The notes under the pieces: model-generated | Told to the model about the DNA's origin: nothing | Databases searched by the model: none | Seen by the model: only the letters and a program-made list of their open reading frames with translations | Assembly (NCBI GenBank): GCA_002360555.1 | Contig: DEQS01000102.1 | Span: forward strand, 1 to 6,245 | Reading direction: 5' to 3' | Source: Chloracidobacterium sp. UBA3360 | GTDB taxonomy: Bacteria > Acidobacteriota > Blastocatellia > Pyrinomonadales > Pyrinomonadaceae | Length of the DNA stretch: 6,245 nt | Shown here: positions 5,883 to 6,245 of the stretch, piece by piece | Layout of the letters: each line of letters begins with the position of its first letter | Position numbering within the stretch: the first letter of the stretch is position 1 | Translations under genes and position numbers: made by a program

Positions 5883-6245
5883 TTAATGCACCAACTCAAG
5901 CCCCCGCCAGTTTTGCCCCTTGATCGCCCAGCGGACTTGCCAGAAAGCATTGCCTTCTCGGTGGTCGTAGTGCATTGATATCTTATGCCAACCGGCGCGA
6001 AGCGGGACGAGGGCCGATGTAACGGCGCGGTCTTTTGTCCCGGCTTGGTCGATCAGTGTCTGGCCGTCGACGGTAAGCTGCCTGTCATTTGTCGAATCGA
6101 TCTGAAACTCATACATCGCATCGACCGGAGCATTAACGTACCCGTCAAATGTCACGCCCCAAGTCTGTTTTGGGTCGACTCTGTTAGCAAACTGTTCGAG
6201 TCCTGCATATCTTGTCTCGCCGGTGACCGGCACGGTGTCTTGGCC
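5883..6245 (-). CDS. C-terminal part of an exported protein with a PA14-like domain, probably a glycoside hydrolase
   Basis: The minus strand reads open from the window edge for 120 codons to TAA at 5883-5885; the N-terminus lies outside. The visible part looks like a PA14 domain at the C-terminus of a larger enzyme. Supporting stretches are WGVTFDGYVNAPVDAMYEF, then IDSTNDRQLTVDGQTLID (a beta strand-turn bearing the usual 'S-x-D-x-x-x-L-x-V-D-G' pattern), LRAGWHKISMHYDHREG and FWQVRW. PA14 domains bind carbohydrate and are common in beta-hexosaminidases (GH20), fucosidases and related secreted enzymes. A GH20-type enzyme would fit a GH92 partner in N-glycan breakdown, but the catalytic part is not in view, so that is only a guess. 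A GTG at 6233 is an in-frame codon and not a likely start, since coding continues upstream. The gene is 16 bases ahead of GH92 on the same strand, which suggests an operon. Confidence 0.8.
   Translation of the reverse strand, partial: GQDTVPVTGETRYAGLEQFANRVDPKQTWGVTFDGYVNAPVDAMYEFQIDSTNDRQLTVDGQTLIDQAGTKDRAVTSALVPLRAGWHKISMHYDHREGNAFWQVRWAIKGQNWRGLELVH

Overview
The window is about half GC and densely coding. It looks like chromosomal DNA from an environmental, polysaccharide-degrading, Gram-negative-type bacterium. My best guess is Acidobacteriota (Blastocatellia/Pyrinomonadales-like). The reasons are the Tat-exported DUF1501 protein, the secreted GH92 enzyme with appended carbohydrate-binding modules, and dispersed palindromic and short tandem repeats that run into coding sequence. 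Planctomycetes or Verrucomicrobia are not excluded, because no marker gene is present.

Layout. (1) 1-1045, minus strand: the N-terminal 348 codons of a Tat-exported DUF1501 protein, cut by the window edge. (2) 1046-1174: a short divergent intergenic region with a possible promoter for the next gene. (3) 1175-1942, plus: a slipin/stomatin-type SPFH membrane protein. (4) 1943-2172: an intergenic stretch holding a decayed, internally deleted copy of the 3' end of the GH92 gene (minus strand, about 1958-2085), followed by the promoter/RBS region of the next gene. (5) 2173-2751, plus: a small exported protein of unknown function with a PsbP/DcrB-like look. (6) 2753-5866, minus: a 1037-residue GH92 alpha-mannosidase-like protein carrying a chitobiase-C-terminal-like domain and a C-terminal F5/8 type C (discoidin) domain. 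(7) 5883-6245, minus: the C-terminal 120 codons of an upstream protein ending in a PA14-like domain, 16 bases ahead of the GH92 start.

The last two genes very probably form one transcription unit for exported glycan degradation (N-glycan or mannan-like substrates, by GH92 family knowledge). The slipin, the DUF1501 protein and the small exported protein have no obvious functional link to it.

I see no CRISPR array, RNA gene, transposase or defence system. The most unusual signal is the way repetitive DNA has entered the GH92 gene. Its signal-peptide region is written almost wholly in short tandem repeats of intergenic type, followed by a perfect 10-bp hairpin. Two further palindromic elements sit in frame inside the catalytic region, at codons 352-371 and 511-529. 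The first shows compensatory base differences between its two halves. The eroded second copy of the same gene's 3' end, about 0.7 kb away, adds to the picture of a locus shaped by duplication and repeat insertion.
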